Positions 50,116 to 61,475 are shown, numbered from the stretch's first letter. The stretch: DNA of 64,000 nucleotides from Dermatemys mawii (GCA_007922305.1 ML677358.1:17533327-17597326); one strand, 5' to 3'. The notes: generated from the sequence alone by a model not told the origin. Made by a program: numbers and translations.

Positions 50116-51019
50116 TCAGTTCTTTCCTATGCTGGCTCCTTGTCTGACCAATTTTAGTCTGGTGCAACTTTATGTGGGGGTGATAGAAACCCACAGCAAA
50201 GAAGAGGTGAGATACCAGAGGGCCTGTAACAGGACTGTATTCTCAACCGCTCCCAGGAGATACAAGAACCCTTCTGTGGAGTGGTTATTTCCAGCACATT
50301 TATAACATGGGGAGAGCTGAAACCATTTCCACTGCATCTCTGCAACATCTGCCTGAGGAGCCTGGTGGCAGGTGGATATTCAGTGTGCACACCCACTTCT
50401 GCCTGCTTTTCATCACAGGTAATGGGCACAATTGCCTTTGTTTGCCCATTTCACTAAAACAGCTTTAGGAGCACTGGGAAAACTGTGAGCTGGCTTCATC
50501 TGGTCCCCTTAGTAGCATAAGCTCTCCTTTGGCTCACTCACCCTTAAGCTTCCCTGTTTTAGTTGCTCTTTATTTCTGGGGAGACAATCACGTGACCTCG
50601 GAGAGTCAGACCACATCTCCAGAGTTCTCCGTGGCACTACATGAGGTGGAACAATGTTGCATCTCTGTGGCGCTGACTTTGCATGGGATGAAATACAGTC
50701 TCTTCGATTTCTGCCCTCTGTTGATCTTCCCATGAGGCTCTCTCAGTGACAGCTCCTAGTACTGAGTAGCCTTGGGCAGATGCCAACCAGCACTGTGAAC
50801 TCCAACTTCACAAGTGGATTCCCACACATCATGGATGCTTGACTTCATGGCATTGCCTCTGAAAGATATTTAGCACCTCCGGATTAGCTTTTCTGTAGCC
50901 AATGTTCAAACAGTGTGATCAACTTTCAGGTGAAGAATGAGCCTCAAATCAGCTCCTTACCCAACACAGGGTTTTTTTAAAGGACGCTTTATTGAGCTTT
51001 ACCTTTATTAAAACTCTGA

Positions 51020-51375
51020 GGATCAGAGATTGATAGATTTTAAGACCAGAGGAGACCACTGTGATCATCAAGTCTTACCTCCTGTGTAACACAGGCCACA
51101 AAACTTCCCCAATTTATTGTTGTTTCAAGTCTACTAGCTGTGATTGAACTAGAAGCGGATCTTTTAGAAAAACATCCACATTTAATTTAAACATTTCCAG
51201 TGAGGGAGAATCCACCACCACTCTTGGAAAATTGATCCAAGAGATAAATACCCACACTGTTAAAAACTTGCACCTCATTTCTTGCACCAAGTTGTCTAGC
51301 TTCAACTTCTAGTCATTGGACCTTATTATACTTCTGCTAGACTGAAGAGCCCTCTACTATTAAATTTCTCTTCTG
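51020..51375 (-). mobile_element. CR1 LINE fragment
   Basis: GTGATCATCAAGTCTTACCT, TGTGTAACACAGGCCACA and GGAGAATCCACCACCACTCT are the reverse of a CR1 3' region, same subfamily style as 62912. Confidence 0.75.
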
Positions 51376-51394
51376 CATATGGGATCTGTGATCA

Positions 51395-51645
51395 TAGGCA
51401 TGGATACTGGGGGGCGGGGCGTTGAAGCATCCCCAGGTTTTATGCGGGGCTCCTCTCCTGGCACCATGCCCAGGGTCCCAGCTGCCACCCCTATGCCCGG
51501 GGCTCAGCTGACGGTCCCATGCCTCCCCCTTACCTCTGTCTGGGTCCCCCCTCCCAGAGATATGGTCCTGCTCCCGGTCCCAGCTCTGGGAGAGGCGTGG
51601 ACAGGGGTCTAGCTTCCAGCACCCCCACTATTAAAAATGTTCCAG
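51395..51645. repeat. GC-rich dispersed repeat
   Basis: GGGGGGCGGGGCG, CCCAGGGTCCCAGCTGCC and TTCCAGCACCCCCACTATTA look like a known style of turtle GC-rich interspersed repeat; it is not coding. Family not identified. Confidence 0.4.
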
Positions 51646-52079
51646 CACCACTGTCTGTGATCACCCTGAACCTTCTCAGCATGGGTAGTACAAAGCTGGA
51701 ACAGATCCTGGGTACATACTCTGCTTGCTACCCAGTTCTGAAGCCCATACTGTGCTGACTTCCCTGCAAATGTTATCCACACACCCTCTGGATTCAAGCT
51801 GGTTTGGGTAGGCTAGACCATGCACAGCTTTTGCTGTGTAGACATACTTCTAATCTCCTCATCTCACCACTGTGTCATGATCTTTCTCTCACTGTCACTG
51901 TCTCTCAACACACCCTTATACTAATGGCACACACATACATGTATGTGGTCTGCTTATCCTTTGGATCCTTCCCATTGTGCAAAGAGATCCCCAGAAGGAC
52001 AGTCTATTCCTCAGTGATTTAAGACATTAAAAGCAGTAAATAAAAATGGAGTCATAAAATTACCAGAATGGTACAATGG

Positions 52080-52325
52080 CTAAATTGCTGGTGTGCAGAG
52101 AATGCTGCCTAACATGCTGCTTAATATTGTCTTATTGTTTCCTTGCACTCCACCTTTCTCCATCTGTATCCATCTGCTATCTGTCTTTTGTCTTATATTT
52201 AGATTCTAAACCCCTTGGGACAGGGACCGTCTTTTTGTTCTGTTTCTGTATAGCACCTAGCACAGTGGGTTCCTGATTCATGACTCGGGCTACAGGGCAC
52301 TGTGGAAATACAAATAAGAAATAAA
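52080..52325 (+). repeat. LINE-like 3' tail
   Basis: CTTGGGACAGGGACCGTCTT, TATAGCACCTAGCACAGTGG and the tail GGAAATACAAATAAGAAATA match pieces at 300, 52525 and 61790. Confidence 0.6.
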
Positions 52326-52524
52326 GTCATACTGTGATTTATTGTTAGAGTGGGTCAATACATGGGGGGAAATCCACAGTAATTTTCACCGAGAGTTTTT
52401 TCCATTTTCAGTGAGATTTTTCCTATCGGCACTGCCATTAACAGGATAATGACAGGGGACATATACGTAGAAAAGTGTCAATCGTTGGGATAAGAAGCAC
52501 ATATAGCCAGGGCTTCCCCAGGGC

Positions 52525-52625
52525 TTATCCTCTGAAACAAATCAGTCTTTTTGTTCTGTGTCTCATAACCAGCACAATGGGGTCCTGATTCTTTACAGGA
52601 GTTCCAAGGCAACACTGCAATACAA
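52525..52625 (+). repeat. LINE-like 3' tail, second copy
   Basis: CTTTTTGTTCTGTGTCTCAT and CACAATGGGGTCCTGATTCT repeat the preceding element's end 280 bp downstream. Confidence 0.55.
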
Positions 52626-52761
52626 TACATGCAACTAAAAGACCTTTTCCTTTTTAACTGGTGCCTTGTTAAAAAACAACGGCACATTCTTTCTCACATA
52701 TTTCAGCGACTGTGTCCCCAGTTATTATTAATTGTTGCTATAGTTCTTTACAACACAATAT

Positions 52762-53163
52762 GGGTATGTCTACAGTGCTCACTAAGCCCAAACTCTGACT
52801 TGGGTTTGAGCCCAAACTCTGACTTGGGTTTGAGCCCAAACCCTTGTTCCATACAAACACCAATCAGCCTGACCCAGGTTAGCAAGCACTCAGGACCCGG
52901 TTGCTAGGATCCTGTTAATAGGGTGGATCAGAGGTTGAGGCCTGGAGCAACTTGGGCGCAAACCCTGTCATTTTGCAGGGTGGCCACAAGTGAAGTTTCA
53001 GAGCAGAGTCAGAAGTTCTCCAGAGGGCAGTACGGAGGTGTTAGCACAGCAGACAGACGGGGGGCAGCAGCTGTAAACCCAGGTTTACCATATAGCTTGG
53101 GTGCTCAACACTGAGTCCACCAGTCCCGGTCCCACAGACCCAAGCTTAGTGGGCACTGCAGAT
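52762..53163. mobile_element. Inverted-repeat DNA element with internal tandem repeat
   Basis: GTCTACAGTGCTCACTAAGC and GCTTAGTGGGCACTGCAGA are inverted ends. Near the left end a 24 bp unit (AGCCCAAACTCTGACTTGGG...) stands twice and starts a third time (52787-52843). The CR1 at 53163 begins where it ends. Confidence 0.7.
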
Positions 53164-54515
53164 TCATAGACTCTAAGGCCAGAAGGGAGCAACCTGATCC
53201 TCTAGTGTCTGACCTCCTGCACATCGCAGGCCACAGCACCTCACCCACCCGCTCTTGTACCAGACCCCTAATCTCTGCCTGAGTTATTGATGTCCCCAAA
53301 TCTTCATTTAAAGGCTTCAAGTCACATCGAATCCACCATTTACACTAGTTTAAACCTATAAGTGACCCATGCCACATGCTGCAGAGGAAGGCGAAACCCC
53401 TCCAGGGTCTCTGCCAATCTGACCTGGAGGGAAATTCCTTCCTAACCCCAGATATGGCGATCAGCTGAACCCTGAGCATGTGGGAAACACCCACCAGACA
53501 GACCCCTGGGAAAGAATTCTTTATAGTAACTCAGAGTCCTCCCTATCTAGTGTCCCATCACTGGCCATTGGAGATATTTGCTGCTAGCAGTCACAGATGG
53601 GACTACACTAAACAGTCTCCTCATACCATCCCTTTTATAAACTTCTCAAGCTCATTCTTGAAGCCAGTTAGGTTTTTTGCCCCCACTGCTGCCCTTGGAA
53701 GGCTGTTGCAGAACTTCACTCCTCTGGTGGCTAGAAACCTTTGCCTAATTTCAAGCCTAGACTTGTTGATGGCCAGTTTATATCCATTTGTTCTTGTATC
53801 CACATTGGCACTTAACTTAAATATCTCCTTTCCCTCCCTGGTGTTTATCCCTCTGATGTATTTACAGACAGCAATCATATTTCCCCTCGGCCTTTGTTTG
53901 GTTAGGCTAGACAAGCAGAGCTCTTTGAGTCTCCTTTCATAAGACAGGTTTTCCATTCCTCAGATCATCCTAGTAGCCCTTCACTGCACCTGTTCCCATC
54001 TGAATTCATCTTTCTTGAACACGGAAGAGCAGAACTGCACACAGTATTCCAGAGACGGTCTCCCCAGTATCTTCCATAATGGTACTAACACTTTCCTGTT
54101 TTTACTGGAAATATCTCACCTGGCTCATCCTAGGACTGCGTTAGCCTTTTTTCACAGCCGTGTTACATTGTCATCTTGAAATCAACCAGTACATCCAGAT
54201 AGTTCTTCTTCCCTGTCACTTCCAACTGATACATCCCCAGCTTATAGCAAAAATTTGTACTATTAAATTTCATCCTATTTCTATCATTCCAATTTACAAG
54301 GTCATCCAAGTCTTCTTTGTATGATATCCCGGTCCTCCTCCGTATTGACAATACCTCCCAACTTTGTGACATCCACAAATTTTATTAGCACACTCCCACT
54401 TTTTGTGGAAAGGTCAGTAATAAAAATGTTAAATAAGATTTGTCCCAAGACTGATCCCCGAAGAACTCCACTAGTAACTTCCCTGCAGCCTGACAGTTCA
54501 CCTAGTCTAGACAGT
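53163..54515 (-). mobile_element. CR1 LINE, 1.35 kb with reverse-transcriptase remnants
   Basis: The longest retroelement piece of the window. On the minus strand the reverse-transcriptase end is readable near 54390-54500 (GSVLGQILFNIFITDLS, then LIKFVDVTKLGG where active CR1 has FADDTKLGG), followed by VLVDFKMTM and by the ORF2 C-terminus RLKELCLSSLTKQRPRGN (about 53880-53940). Frameshifts and the lost catalytic aspartates show that it is dead. Confidence 0.9.
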
Positions 54516-54530
54516 TCACCTACATACCCA

Positions 54531-54606
54531 AGAAGCCTATATAAGAAAAAGACCCAAATATCAGGACCGTCTCTATAAAATCGGGACATCCGGTCACCCT
54601 ACCCCA
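54531..54606 (-). mobile_element. Partial copy of the 45024 inverted-repeat element
   Basis: AGAAAAAGACCCAAATATCA and GGGACATCCGGTCACCCTA are the reverse of words in 45024-45145. It abuts the 5' end of the CR1. Confidence 0.65.
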
Positions 54607-54833
54607 GTCAGGCAGCAGGACCCCCGGGTGCTATGACATAGGAGCCCTGTGAAAGGTGACCAGGTTGCAAGGAAGCTGATCCAACCTTCTCCCAGTCAGG
54701 GTGGGGATAATCTCCCCCCAATAATCTGCTTGTCCCCACGCCCATCTTCCTATTCCATTTTACTCCAGAGGAAGGAGTTGCTCTGTTCTTGCTCTCCCGA
54801 GGGACAACAGGAGCTTGCATTTGTAAATGAACA

Positions 54834-54990
54834 GTGGGTGGGGGCTGGGTGTGTGGGTGTGGGTGTGGTGTGTGTGTCTGTGGGTACTGGTGCTGGTGAG
54901 AGGGTGTGGGTGGGTGCTGGTGGGAGGGTGTGTGGAGGTGCTAGGGTGTGTGAATGTGGGTGTGTTGGGGAGGTGGGGGTGCTGTATGAG
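54834..54990. repeat. GT/G-rich minisatellite
   Basis: Irregular repeats of GGGTGTG, GGGTGCTGGTGG and similar units run directly into the G-rich flank of the CpG island. The + strand is almost pure G and T, so G-quadruplex formation is plausible. Confidence 0.85.
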
Positions 54991-54994
54991 GAGG

Positions 54995-55235
54995 GATGGG
55001 CGCTGGGAGAGGGAGGAAAAGGGCGCTGGGGGCAGAAGGGGAAGCGGTTTGCACGCTGGGGGAGGATTGTGCGCTGTGGGGTGGAGAAGGGGGTGCGCGC
55101 TGGGGGNNNNNNNNNNNNNNNNNNNNNNNNNNNNNNNNNNNNNNNNNNNNNNNNNNNNNNNNNNNNNNNNNNNNNNNNNNNNNNNNNNNNNNNNNNNNNN
55201 NNNNNNAGGGAGGGTTACGCGCTGGGGGAGGGGAG
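54995..55235. repeat. G-rich tandem repeat broken by the assembly gap
   Basis: A GCGCTGGGG-like core recurs near 55000, 55024, 55055, 55069, 55096 and 55217, separated by purine-rich spacers. The gap sits in the middle of the series. Confidence 0.7.
55107..55206. other. Assembly gap (100 N)
   Basis: Exactly 100 undetermined bases, the customary placeholder for a gap of unknown length. On both sides the sequence repeats a GCGCTGGGGG-like unit, so the true tract may be longer. Confidence 0.99.
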
Positions 55236-55284
55236 CAGCCCGTCCCCCCCGTGCAGCGGGCGGGGGCCGGCGCGCGGCGCGCCG

Positions 55285-55401
55285 CGGGGAGCTCAGGAAG
55301 TGCACTTGCTGCGAACCGTTTCCTGCTCTTTGTGTGCGTGACACCGAGACAGGCGGCGGCGAGAGGAGGCGGCGGCTCCCGAGCATCCCTCCCCGCGGCC
55401 G
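55285..55401 (+). other. CYFIP2: Probable untranslated first exon of CYFIP2 (start unknown)
   Basis: A good splice donor, CCGGTAAGCG, lies at 55402 inside the CpG island, preceded by a GCGGCGG-rich sequence typical of a 5' UTR exon. The 5' end is arbitrary because the transcription start cannot be read and a gap lies just upstream. CYFIP2 has a non-coding first exon in mammals, which fits. Confidence 0.45.
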
Positions 55402-57349
55402 GTAAGCGGGGCACCCCCGTCGGGCAGCCGCGGAGCGGGACGGGGGCACCGGGCCGGGCACTGCAGGGGAGCCCGGGATGCCGCGTCTCTCCGCGCCCCG
55501 GCTTCGGAGCGGGGCGATCCCCGGGCAGGAACAGCGCGACGCCCCGCTCCCCCCGGCCCGGCCGCGCCAGCAGCCCCCGCGGGGAGGGGAGACGGGGCAG
55601 CCTGGGCTGCAGCCCCCGGGCACGGAGCCCCCCCTGCAGCCGGCGGCGAGCCCAGCCCCGGGCAGGGCGTGGGATGCCCGGCAGCCCCTGGCACCGCCCC
55701 GGGGTGGTTTTACTGGGGGGATTTGGGTTCCGCCGTGCAAAGCCCAAGAGCCGGGGGCTGCCAGTCCCCGGGGCGGGGGGATGGGGGGAGACAGGCCCGG
55801 ATCAGCCGTGCGGGAGCTCTGACAAGACGATGTATCCCAGAATGCTTCGGGTACCTGCAGCATTCAAGGGCATCCGTCTTTATTCTGGTGCACACACCCG
55901 GGGGGCAGAAAACCTCCCCCCCCCCCCGGAACTCTGCAGGGAAAATGAGCTAGAATTAGTGGTTGGAAGGAAATGGTGCAATGTGGGGGAGCAAGGGGAG
56001 CAAACGCCTCCTGACTCCACCCACAGCTGCTCCCCCCTCCCCCGCCGTGGCTAGTGGTTTAGTAATAATGGCAGCTTTTAATTAGCGAATGTCATCGGCC
56101 AGATGCTGCAGGGACCCGGTGATTTGGGAGTATCCGAATCGTGGGACTGCTCAAGGGGAAATGGGATGGGGGGATCACAGCGAGCCGAATACAGAAAGTC
56201 AGAAGAGAAAATAAAAGGAGCAAGGAGCTAGCAGAGGTGAACGCACAAACAATAAATGGAGCATCATAAGAAGCTAGGGTTCCCCTAGTCACTGTTCCCC
56301 TGGTTGTACTGAAAGAGAGCAGGCAGAAGAGGTTGCAGTTTGAGTTCAGGGTGAAAATTATGGACGTGAACTTTGTGGAATATGTGGTTTCGCAGCCTTC
56401 CAAGATTATATTTTTGGTTCATCACTAAGCCAGCCAGAGTTTGCAGACCTTTTCTCCCCTCCTATCATTTAAACTCGCGGCTGCTTTTCAGCTGAGACGT
56501 TTTCAAAACAAGACGTGCACCCGGTAATGTTTGAGTCGAACTTTCAAAGACATGACATTTGAGTGGGTTGAAATAGGGGGAAACAAGATAACTCCCACTC
56601 TGGCGCCAGTGAAAATAAGTGAGAGGGTTTTGCAGGTAATTTCTGAAGGGATCAGGAACCAGGAATGAGAGACACACTGAAATCTTTGTGCTTGCTTCTG
56701 TATGTTTGTTGGAGCTTGGGGGTGGGAGGTGGCATCTAGAGATGAACATTTATACTTTGGCAAGGAAGAGGATATTGCATAGCTTGGCCGTCCCAGCCAT
56801 CCATTGCTTTCAGCATGGTGTTTTGTAGCTGTGTTTTTTGGATTACAAGTATCTCACGTAATTGTGTTGGGGAACTAACCCACCTAAGCCTTCCTGCTCT
56901 ACATAGGAAACTAAAAAAACCAAACATGCTCATGTTATAGATTATGAGGATTGCCAGATGTTAGTCACCTTGGCAAATTCCTGGGCCCAAACTCTGCTGT
57001 CTGCTATACTAGCGTAAATCCAGAGTAATCCCTCAGAGAAAGGAATATAGCCCTGGTGTGTACAGTTGATTTTTGTTAGCAAAGTCTATGCAATCAGGTG
57101 ATGCTTTCCATTCTCAGACAAGGGTCTGTGCAACAAACATGACCACTGAAGAGCCCCAGTCGGAACAATACAATAATAATAATTAATAATTTATCAACTT
57201 GCATATCTTCAAGAAAAGGAAGCTACTTTTTAAATGATTGACTAACAGTCAATGACATTTCTTTGCCTGTGTGTGACATTTAATTTCACAGGAAGTACTC
57301 CAACTATTTCTTGCCATCTCCTCGCAGTCAAGATAATTCTTGAAGTGGG

Positions 57350-57638
57350 GCCACGTCTGCACCTACAGTGCTGTAGCTGTAGTAATGCAACTGCACCACT
57401 GCAGGGTGTCTGGTGAAGACACTCAGTGCCGATGGGAGAGAGCTCTTCTGTCGGGATAATAAAACCACCTCTGCCAACGGCAGAAGCCGTGTTGGTGGGA
57501 GAAACTCTTCCACTGACATAGTGCTGTGTGCATGAGCCCTTAAGTCCGTGTAACTTATGTGGCTCGGGGGGTGTTTTATTCACACCCCGAGTGACATAAA
57601 TTCTGCCGACATCGGCTGTAGTGTTGACATAGCCTAAT
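57350..57638. mobile_element. Inverted-repeat DNA element, about 290 bp
   Basis: GGCCACGTCTGCACCTACAG and CTGTAGTGTTGACATAGCC are inverted ends of the GTCTACACTGCAG type also seen at 19527. Non-coding. Confidence 0.65.
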
Positions 57639-57779
57639 CTAATGTGCTCCCCCATATTTGCAACATCTCTTCTTCCCAGAATAGCACTCGACTGCCTTAC
57701 TTTTGTGCCTCCTGCATGAGTTTTTTGCTCAAATGAATATCTCGTACCAACACCAGAGCATCTGAGCACTTTGCAAACA

Positions 57780-57960
57780 TTGAGTAGGTATTCTCCTAAA
57801 GCTCTGGTAGAGAGGGAAGCATTATCTCCATTTTACTGCTAGCAATGGAGGTACAGAGAAATTAAGCACCGTACCCAGGAAGCTGTCAGCATTGCTGGGA
57901 ATCAAGCCCAAGTCTTTTAAGTACCAGACAAGTGCCTTAACCACAAGTTCACCTTTCTTC
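57780..57960 (-). repeat. MIR-like core-SINE, reverse orientation
   Basis: ATCTCCATTTTACTGCTAGC, GTACAGAGAAATTAAGCACC and GTGCCTTAACCACAAG are the reverse of the family tail, core and tRNA-like head. Confidence 0.75.
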
Positions 57961-58885
57961 CCCAGAGCTGTGCTCTTTCTCATACATGGCCCACTTTGCT
58001 ACGCCTCTCTCGGTCTGTTTCCCCATGACCCTGCAGCCTGATCTCCATGATCTTGCAGGCAGCAGGACTAAAGGTCCTACACTTTAGAGTAGCCCTCGCT
58101 GTTTCTTTCCCTGTCCCCCACCCTTACAGCTGTTTTGGCACCAGCATGTCTCTCATTTGCTCGATCAGGGCAAGCTGACTAGATCAAACAACACAATTCA
58201 CTTCCTCCCTTTCTCTCCTCCACTGCAACTTCTGGGTAAGCAAAAAGCTAGTTCCCTGTTGCTGGCTGGCTGGCTGGCTGCTTGTGGTATAGTGCACCAG
58301 TTATTTGGAATCCTGCCCCACGTTTGAGTGAGGGTCCTTCTTCATTCCCCCCAAAAGGTATCTGATTCTGAAGAATCAAGACTTGTCTGTAGATCATAGC
58401 CAGGGATGTAGCTAAAGGAGACTCTGTGGTCCAAAGACATTTCATGGCCAATTCTTCAAACCTGTTTTAGGCATAAAACAGAGGACCTACACTTGAATCC
58501 CAAGTTCAAATACCATGTGGATTGACTCATCCCTTTATCCTTCGGAGGAAGATCTATCCAGTTCCATGCAGTTAATTCTGTAGGGTCTTTTTGATGAGAC
58601 CTTCATGAGATCCTGTCTGCTCTGCGTGGGCCTTGAAATTCCTAAGTATGGCATCCTTTGAAAAGTTTTGCCCATTTGTCCTTGCCTATTGTTGCGCAAA
58701 GTACTGGATATCACTTACTGGCTACATTGTACCTGTGCTGTGTTTATGTGAATAGATTTATTATTACTTTAGAGTCTACAGGTTCCTTTGTGTTAGGCAT
58801 TCGACAGCATTATAACAAAGAGACCGTCCCTGCCCCAAAGAGCTTGCAAAAGTGGAAGAGGAAAGACAACAGGTTTATAAAGCAG

Positions 58886-59545
58886 TGTGACGGAGTCAGA
58901 CCAGAAGGGTATAGGAGAGTGCTGGAAGGCAGGTATATCAGCCTCAGGATGTGCAGGTCACTGTTCCCTGGATAGCCAAACAAAGGCTACTCCAGGCCAA
59001 TCAAGACACCTGGGGCTAATTAAGAACCTTCTAGAAAGGAGTAGAAACAGCTAGCCTGATTGGGACACCTGAAGCCAATCAGGGACTGGCTGAAAGCAGA
59101 TAAAAACCTCCCAGTTACTCAGGTGGGCTGTGGGTGTCAGGAGCTGTGGGAGGAAGTTGTGCTGTTGGTGAGACTGAGTGTTGGACAACATATCATCCCT
59201 AAGGAAGGAGGCCCTGAGGTAAGGGTGAAGTGGAGTTTGAAGAAGTGGGGACTGCTGTGGGGAAGTAGCCCAGGGAATTGTATTGTGTTTTGTGCCTAAA
59301 AGGTCAGCCATCTTAGCTGATACTATTAGGGTCCCTGGGCTGGAGCCCGGAGTAGAGGGCGGGCCCGGGCTCCCCCCTTTTCCATCTTCCATACTGGCCT
59401 GTGATGAAGGTAACTCACTAGGCGGTGACTCTTGCCAATTATACTGAGAAAGGGAGGTCACTCTGGGGCCTAGATGAGTTTCTGAGGCCCCTAAATCTGC
59501 CAGGAAGCGCAGGACCCACAAGTACAGACTTGGAGCTTTGTCACG
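58886..59545 (-). mobile_element. TGTGAC...GTCACA DNA element, 660 bp, copy B
   Basis: Inverted, nearly identical partner of 24510-25168: it starts TGTGACGGAGTCAGACCAGA and ends AGCTTTGTCACG. A continuous minus-strand frame of about 170 residues exists and is largely shared by copy A, but matches no known protein and is broken in copy A, so it is not called a gene. The last base of the end motif is changed (G for A). Confidence 0.8.
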
Positions 59546-60696
59546 ACAGATAGACACGGAGAGCACAACATTTATGATGAGCTGATATGATCAGCAAGAG
59601 GAGCAGCAATCACAGCGAACCAGCTGCTTATCCATTGTTCAGAGGTTGTTGGGGGGGGGTTTTTTGGTAGGTGTCATAGCAGAGGAGGGATTTAAGGAGG
59701 ACAATGTGGTGATTTAGTGGAATTTTGTGAGGAGCTCCTTAAGGGGCAGCGTAGGAGAAAGCCTGGAGGAGCTTGTTGGAGAATTTGAGAAATGGGTGAT
59801 TGAAATATAAATTGCTTTGAGGATTCTTTGGGATGAAAGGGGCAATTGCATGAAAATAACTCTTACTAGCTTGGGTTGGCTCCTGTCATGCTAATGTTTG
59901 GCTGCCACTCAAAAGTTATTGAATCGGCTGTGAGGTTTGCAGGCGTGATGCCATTTGGTAAAGTTGCCTCTCTGGTCTGCGTGTGGGTGAGGGAAAGAGA
60001 ATCATCACATGATAAATACCAAAAAAGAGAGTTGTAAGTGATTGTTTCTTGCTCCCTGGTACTTGAGTCTGTGACAGATACGGCAGGACATATTTCCCAT
60101 CTGAAAGATAAAGATCCCCCTTGCGTGCATATATTAATGAAGCGCAAAAGCCCCATGTTTACGCATGATGTAATCTACCCCGGGTGTGTGTGCTGTTGTG
60201 CTTTCAGCTGACTGCATTTCTGTTGCAAGGATGATCTCTCAGGCATGACAACACAGGAAGCTCCTCAGTGAACCACAAATAGAGCTCAAACCGTTTTTAC
60301 ACTGCTCAGTCATCTCTTTTGAATGCTGAATGTAAGAGACCCTGCCCAGGGGGCACAGATGGCTGCTTCTAGTTAGTGCTCTACATTGGCCAGTTGATCA
60401 CTGACCAGTGACCCCACTACCATATTCTTGGAAAAAGACGCAATGTTCTTTGTTTGGTTTGGTCGTTAGAGTACACTGACATTAAGTGGCCGAAGACGAG
60501 CACCAGATGAATTCACCATTCCTGCCTCAGCTTTACTGTTCAAAAACCTTGCATTGAAAAGGGAAATTCTGCTTTGCATCAGGGTCACTGTCTAATTTTC
60601 TCTCAAATGTATAGTCTCTCCTTATGGCTTGGGTATTTGCATGGAAAATTCCATAGGCTGGAAGAAAATATTGCATCGATTGTTTCATCTTCAGAA

Positions 60697-61236
60697 CAGC
60701 CATGGGCAGGTTGGGATGTGGGAGGGGGTGAGGGCTCCGGCTGAGGGTGCAGGCTTTGGGTGGGGCCAGAAATGAGGAGTTCAGGCTGCGGGAGGGGGCT
60801 CAGAGCTGGGGCAGGGGGTTGGGGTGCTGGAGGGAGACGGGGGGCGGGCTCTGGACAGCGCTTACCTCAAGCAGTTCCCAGAAGGAGCGTCATGACCCCC
60901 CCGCCCGGCTCTTATGTGGAGGTGTGGCCAGGCAGCTCTGCATGCTGCCCCATCTGAAGGCACCACCCCTGCAGCTCCCATTGGCTGTGGTTGCTGGCCA
61001 ATGGGAGCTGTGTGGGGTGGCACTTGGGGTCAGGGCAGTGTGCGAAGCCCCCTGGCTGCCCATACGTGTAGGAGCTGCAGGGGGGACATGCTGCTGCTTC
61101 CGGGAGCTGTGTGGAGCCACGGCACGCATGGAGCGGGGCAATCCCCAGTCCCCGCTTCCCAGTAAGAGCTTGAGAGCCAGATTAAAATGTCTGAAGGGCT
61201 CGATGCATCCCCCAGGCTGTAGTTTGCCCACCCCTG
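60697..61236. mobile_element. hAT/Charlie-like GC-rich element, about 540 bp
   Basis: The right end AGTTTGCCCACCCCTG is the reverse of CAGGGGTGGGCAAACT, the end of hAT-Charlie elements. The left end CAGCCATGGGCAGGTTGG is a decayed partner. Inside, GCAGCTCCCATTGGCTG and CCAATGGGAGCTGTG form another inverted pair near 60972-61012. Long open frames here are by-products of GC content. Confidence 0.65.
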
Positions 61237-61264
61237 ACCTAGAGACACCCTGCCCCATCGAAGA

Positions 61265-61475
61265 TCAGGGCTGCATCATGCTACGTAGTGAGAGATGGTC
61301 CCTGCCCCACAGAATTAACAGGCAAGACAGACCAAGAATGGGAGGAGCAAGAGTGACACAGAGCAGGGACCTGCTGTGCCAAGGTCACCCAGCAGGTCAG
61401 TGGCAGCGGTGGGATTAGAGTCCAGATCTCCCGACACCCAGCGCAGCACCCCCTCCACTTGATCCTGCTGCTGTC
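61265..61475 (-). repeat. Core-SINE-like repeat, reverse orientation
   Basis: GATGGTCCCTGCCCCACAGA, AAGGTCACCCAGCAGGTCAG and GGGATTAGAGTCCAGATCTC follow the reversed core-SINE order. Confidence 0.6.

Larger units (their letters stand above)
48940..54830. other. ITK-CYFIP2 intergenic region
   Basis: About 6 kb with no recognisable exon. At least half is repeat-derived: the 768 bp element at 49064, core-SINE at 49905, CR1 pieces at 51020 and 53163, LINE-like tails at 52080 and 52525, and DNA elements at 52762 and 54531. The part 50115-51015 shows nothing recognisable. Confidence 0.75.
54990..55830 (+). promoter_or_regulatory. CYFIP2: CpG island, probable CYFIP2 promoter
   Basis: This is the only strong CpG-rich block of the window that is not inside a repeat. 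CpG is dense from 55207 onward (for example around 55260-55300 and 55370-55640), with many GGGGCGGGG-like Sp1 sites. In other vertebrates CYFIP2 starts shortly downstream of ITK on the same strand, so position and orientation fit. The identification is by gene order; no CYFIP2 coding sequence is visible here. The long open frames across this block in several frames reflect GC bias. Confidence 0.65.

Noticed and set aside
54649..56054. Open frames of up to 367 codons crossing the N gap
   Set aside because: They run through 100 undetermined bases and a CpG island in several frames at once. They reflect a lack of stops in GC-rich DNA.
57131..57160. ATGACCACTGAAG as a possible CYFIP2 start (M-T-T)
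   Set aside because: Translation after M-T-T diverges at once from the conserved CYFIP2 N-terminus, and no splice donor follows.
59051..59566. A 171-codon minus-strand frame
   Set aside because: It lies in a DNA transposon copy. The frame is interrupted in the sister copy at 24510 and matches no protein I recognise.
59866..60156. A 96-codon minus-strand frame with a vaguely fibronectin-like ending; possible FNDC9, which lies inside CYFIP2 in mammals
   Set aside because: The sequence does not resemble FNDC9 as I know it, and the similarity covers too few residues. Treated as chance.
60747..61418. A 223-codon frame and its antisense partners
   Set aside because: They fall in the GC-rich hAT-like element and have no recognisable domain.
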